Both the position numbers and the translations under genes were made by a program. A stretch of 64,000 nucleotides of DNA from assembly GCA_900554415.1 (NCBI GenBank), contig USGU01000011.1, positions 9,086 through 73,085 on the forward strand, in the 5' to 3' direction. Numbering within the stretch: position 1 is the first letter of the stretch; each line of letters begins with the position of its first letter. The stretch comes from an uncultured Lachnospiraceae bacterium. Lineage in GTDB: Bacteria > Bacillota > Clostridia > Lachnospirales > Lachnospiraceae. The notes below the pieces were generated by a model. The model did no database searches. It worked only from the letters and a program-made list of their open reading frames with translations, and was not told where the DNA came from. Below are positions 62,085 through 64,000 of the stretch, in pieces.

Positions 62085-63014
62085 ATGCCAATCAGAGTTC
62101 AGAATGATTTACCTGTAAAAGAGATTCTGGAACATGAAAATATATTCGTCATGGATGAACATAGAGCAGTTCACCAGGACATCCGTCCCATCCGAATTGG
62201 GATTCTTAACTTAATGCCACTCAAAGAAGACACTGAGCTTCAGCTTCTTCGTCTTCTTTCCAATTCACCACTTCAGGTGGATGTGGATTTTGTGATGACT
62301 ACCAGCCATCATTCCAAAAACACACCGGCAAGCCATTTGAACAAATTTTACAAGAAGTTTGATGAAATCTCTTCTGAGTGTTTTGATGGTTTCATCATCA
62401 CAGGCGCACCCGTAGAACAAATGCCATTTGAAGAAGTGGATTACTGGGAAGAGCTGACCCACATCATGGACTGGACAAAGACAAATGTTACTTCTACCAT
62501 GCATCTATGCTGGGGCGCACAGGCCGGACTGTATTATCACTATGGCATTAACAAAGTGATGCTCGATAAAAAGTTATTTGGTGTATTCGAACACGAAGTT
62601 CTGGACCGCAAGGTTCCGTTAGTTCGCGGATTTGATGATAATTTTTTTGCTCCGCACTCCCGCCATACCGATGTACCTCTGGAAAACATCATGGCGGACA
62701 AACGCTTGAAAGTACTTGCAACTTCCCCTGAAGCAGGCATGTTGCTCACAATGGCGCAGGACGGAAGACAAATCTTCGTCATGGGACACCCGGAATATGA
62801 CCGGCTCACACTGGATCAGGAATACAAGCGCGACCTTGGAAAAGGACTTCCGATTGATATTCCGAAAAATTACTATGAAAATGATGACCCGAATACCAAG
62901 CCTGTTTTACGTTGGCGTGCCGTTTCTAATAATCTGTACACCAACTGGCTTAACTATTATGTCTATCAGGCAACTGCCTATGATATGGCAGATATCCCCA
63001 AATTATATAAATAG
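62085..63014 (+). CDS. metA: Homoserine O-acetyltransferase (MetA family)
   Basis: 309 residues from the ATG at 62085 (GAGGA upstream). Start MPIRVQNDLPVKEIL; catalytic Cys in HLCWGAQAG; His and Glu in MGHPEYDR. The acyl-donor site reads ITGAPVEQMPFEEVDYW: Glu follows APV, where succinyl-CoA enzymes have Gly, so acetyl-CoA is predicted. It opens methionine synthesis. Confidence 0.94.
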   Translation: MPIRVQNDLPVKEILEHENIFVMDEHRAVHQDIRPIRIGILNLMPLKEDTELQLLRLLSNSPLQVDVDFVMTTSHHSKNTPASHLNKFYKKFDEISSECFDGFIITGAPVEQMPFEEVDYWEELTHIMDWTKTNVTSTMHLCWGAQAGLYYHYGINKVMLDKKLFGVFEHEVLDRKVPLVRGFDDNFFAPHSRHTDVPLENIMADKRLKVLATSPEAGMLLTMAQDGRQIFVMGHPEYDRLTLDQEYKRDLGKGLPIDIPKNYYENDDPNTKPVLRWRAVSNNLYTNWLNYYVYQATAYDMADIPKLYK

Positions 63015-63056
63015 AATAAAGCTATGAGGAACACGCTTTGCTTAAATCAAATTTCT

Positions 63057-63092
63057 AAAAAGAACCCTTTCCGTGAAAGGATTCTTTTTTTA
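63057..63092. terminator. Bidirectional terminator after metA and the VanZ gene
   Basis: AAAAAGAACCCTTTC pairs with GAAAGGATTCTTTTTT (one mismatch), with A and T runs on both sides. Confidence 0.88.
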
Positions 63093-63593
63093 TTTACTCA
63101 TCTTCTCCATATGCACTCTTATTAAAATAAATAGCTTTATTCCTATCGTCACAAGTCCTATACCTGCAATGGCTCCCATAGTATCAATCCCTACATCCAT
63201 CCATCTTCCTGCTCTGCCTTCTACAAACAATTGATGAAATTCATCACTTATGGCATAAATGGCGCTTGCACATACACTGATACCTATTTTCTTTCCAAAA
63301 GAGCTGCTTTCGTCTGGTCTATTGTAAATACACAAAAGCCATAGTCCTCCTAAAATCATATACTCGGTGAAATGTGCAGTTTTCCTTACAAAAAAATCAA
63401 TACTTTCTACATACTGATTCTGCTTTGTTTCATCCCAGTTTTGAAAATTCGGAACAAGGATACTTGCCACCCTTCTTCCTACTCCTTCACTCAGATTCGT
63501 TGACTTCGTAGCAGGCTGAGCCGAAAAACAAAAAATAACAATCATCCAAATTACCAGTAAACTAACTAACAAATAAAATAATGTCTTCTTCAA
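63090..63593 (-). CDS. VanZ-like membrane protein
   Basis: 167 residues, four to five helices. VanZ motifs: FCFSAQPATKS near the start, FFVRKTAHFTEYMILG and AISDEFHQLFVEGRAGRWMDVGIDTMGAIAG. VanZ raises teicoplanin resistance in some bacteria, but most homologues like this are chromosomal and of unknown role. Confidence 0.88.
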   Translation of the reverse strand: MKKTLFYLLVSLLVIWMIVIFCFSAQPATKSTNLSEGVGRRVASILVPNFQNWDETKQNQYVESIDFFVRKTAHFTEYMILGGLWLLCIYNRPDESSSFGKKIGISVCASAIYAISDEFHQLFVEGRAGRWMDVGIDTMGAIAGIGLVTIGIKLFILIRVHMEKMSK

Positions 63594-63710
63594 TCTTTTA
63601 TTCCCCTTATTTTTATCCGAAACACAGTTCTACAATGACATAATAACTTTTCCTCTTCTAAGATTATACCATTTCAAAATTATATCATATATCATAACCA
63701 TAATATATAA

Positions 63711-63746
63711 CAAAAAACTACAAACCTTATCTCTAAAGTCTGTAGC
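63711..63746 (-). terminator. rRNA operon terminator
   Basis: CTACAGACTT pairs (with wobble) with AAGGTTTGTAG, followed on the minus strand by UUUUUUG. It lies about 100 bases after the 23S end. Confidence 0.75.
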
Positions 63747-63841
63747 TTATCTATCTCTCTGTCTCCAGTTTTTCATATATACCTTCAAAATCACATACAG
63801 CTAAATCTCTTCCATCCTGTTCTTCCTTCTCCTACCTTCTT

Positions 63842-64000
63842 GGTTATGCCCTCGACCGATTAGTAACAGTCAGCTCCATGCATTACTGCACTTCCACCTC
63901 TGTCCTATCTACCTTGTCGTCTTCAAGGGGTCTTACTACTTTCGTAGGGATATCTCATCTTGAGGGGGGCTTCACGCTTAGATGCCTTCAGCGTTTATCC
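63842..64000 (-). rRNA. 23S ribosomal RNA, 3' end (partial)
   Basis: The minus strand carries the conserved 23S terminal region: CTAAGCGTGAAGCCCCCCTC, AAGATGAGATATCCC, and ACTAATCGGTCGAGGGC near the 3' end. About 159 bases are present and the gene continues beyond the window. The 3' end is estimated. No 5S rRNA follows before the terminator. Confidence 0.95.

Noticed and set aside
63594..63841. 5S rRNA or tRNA after 23S
   Set aside because: No 5S-like or cloverleaf sequence seen; only an A+T-rich stretch and the terminator.

Overview
The window looks like chromosome from a low-to-moderate GC, endospore-forming, anaerobic Firmicute, most likely a gut Lachnospiraceae (Dorea/Mediterraneibacter/Blautia type; genus is inference). 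Supporting signs are the spoIIGA-sigE-sigG sporulation locus beside ftsZ, a Phe T-box, Feo iron uptake, a Bce-type peptide-sensing module, strong AGGAGG ribosome sites, and many A+T-rich promoters and hairpin terminators. Most genes lie on the minus strand. The window ends inside a minus-strand 23S rRNA gene.

Layout. 1-1.9 kb: end of an acyl-carrier-protein/amino-acid-adenylation pair (DltC/DltA-like). 2-4.9 kb: copper operon csoR-copA with an operator-bearing promoter and a likely internal start for a free copper chaperone. 5-9.6 kb: two-component system plus ABC exporter (BceRS-AB type). 9.7-12.3 kb: nitroreductase and ABC-F protein. 12.4-17.3 kb: pheS-pheT-queA behind a T-box. 17.3-21.4 kb: BrkB-family membrane protein, 6S RNA, a mobA-mobB fusion, pckA. 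21.4-24.7 kb: leuC-leuD-thrC. 24.7-29.1 kb: a secreted NlpC/P60-Cna-B surface protein and feoAB. 29.3-31.6 kb: PHP phosphoesterase, a membrane protein with an acidic tail, and an unexplained ~250-nt transcription unit. 31.6-36.8 kb: pth, mfd and a PrsA-like lipoprotein. 36.8-41.9 kb: small proteins, sigG, a beta-CASP nuclease, sigE, spoIIGA. 42-53.5 kb: a thinned-out division/cell-wall (dcw) cluster, mraZ to ftsZ. 53.5-57.2 kb: decayed transporter remnant, TetR regulator, small membrane protein, DegV, second SEDS gene. 57.4-59.4 kb: phospholipase-C-like protein and UMF1 transporter. 59.4-62 kb: a segment bounded by inverted copies of an 18-bp sequence, holding a broken Crp/Fnr gene, a MATE pump and an IS200 transposase remnant. 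62-64 kb: metA, vanZ-like gene and the rRNA operon end.

How the parts work together. Spo0A~P would fire spoIIGA-sigE from a promoter with the unusual 22-bp spacer; SpoIIGA matures pro-SigE; sigG next door carries a SigF/SigG-like promoter. MraZ probably controls its own operon through six repeats of about 10 bp. Uncharged tRNA-Phe turns on pheST-queA. Copper releases CsoR to express CopA and possibly a free chaperone from the same message.

No single large novel machine is evident. The strongest leads are the internal CopZ start in copA, the uncharacterised small transcription unit at 31.14-31.43 kb, the KTG-to-KTA change in one of two tandem class B PBPs, the inverted-repeat/IS200 segment, and the rRNA operon with no 5S gene after 23S.
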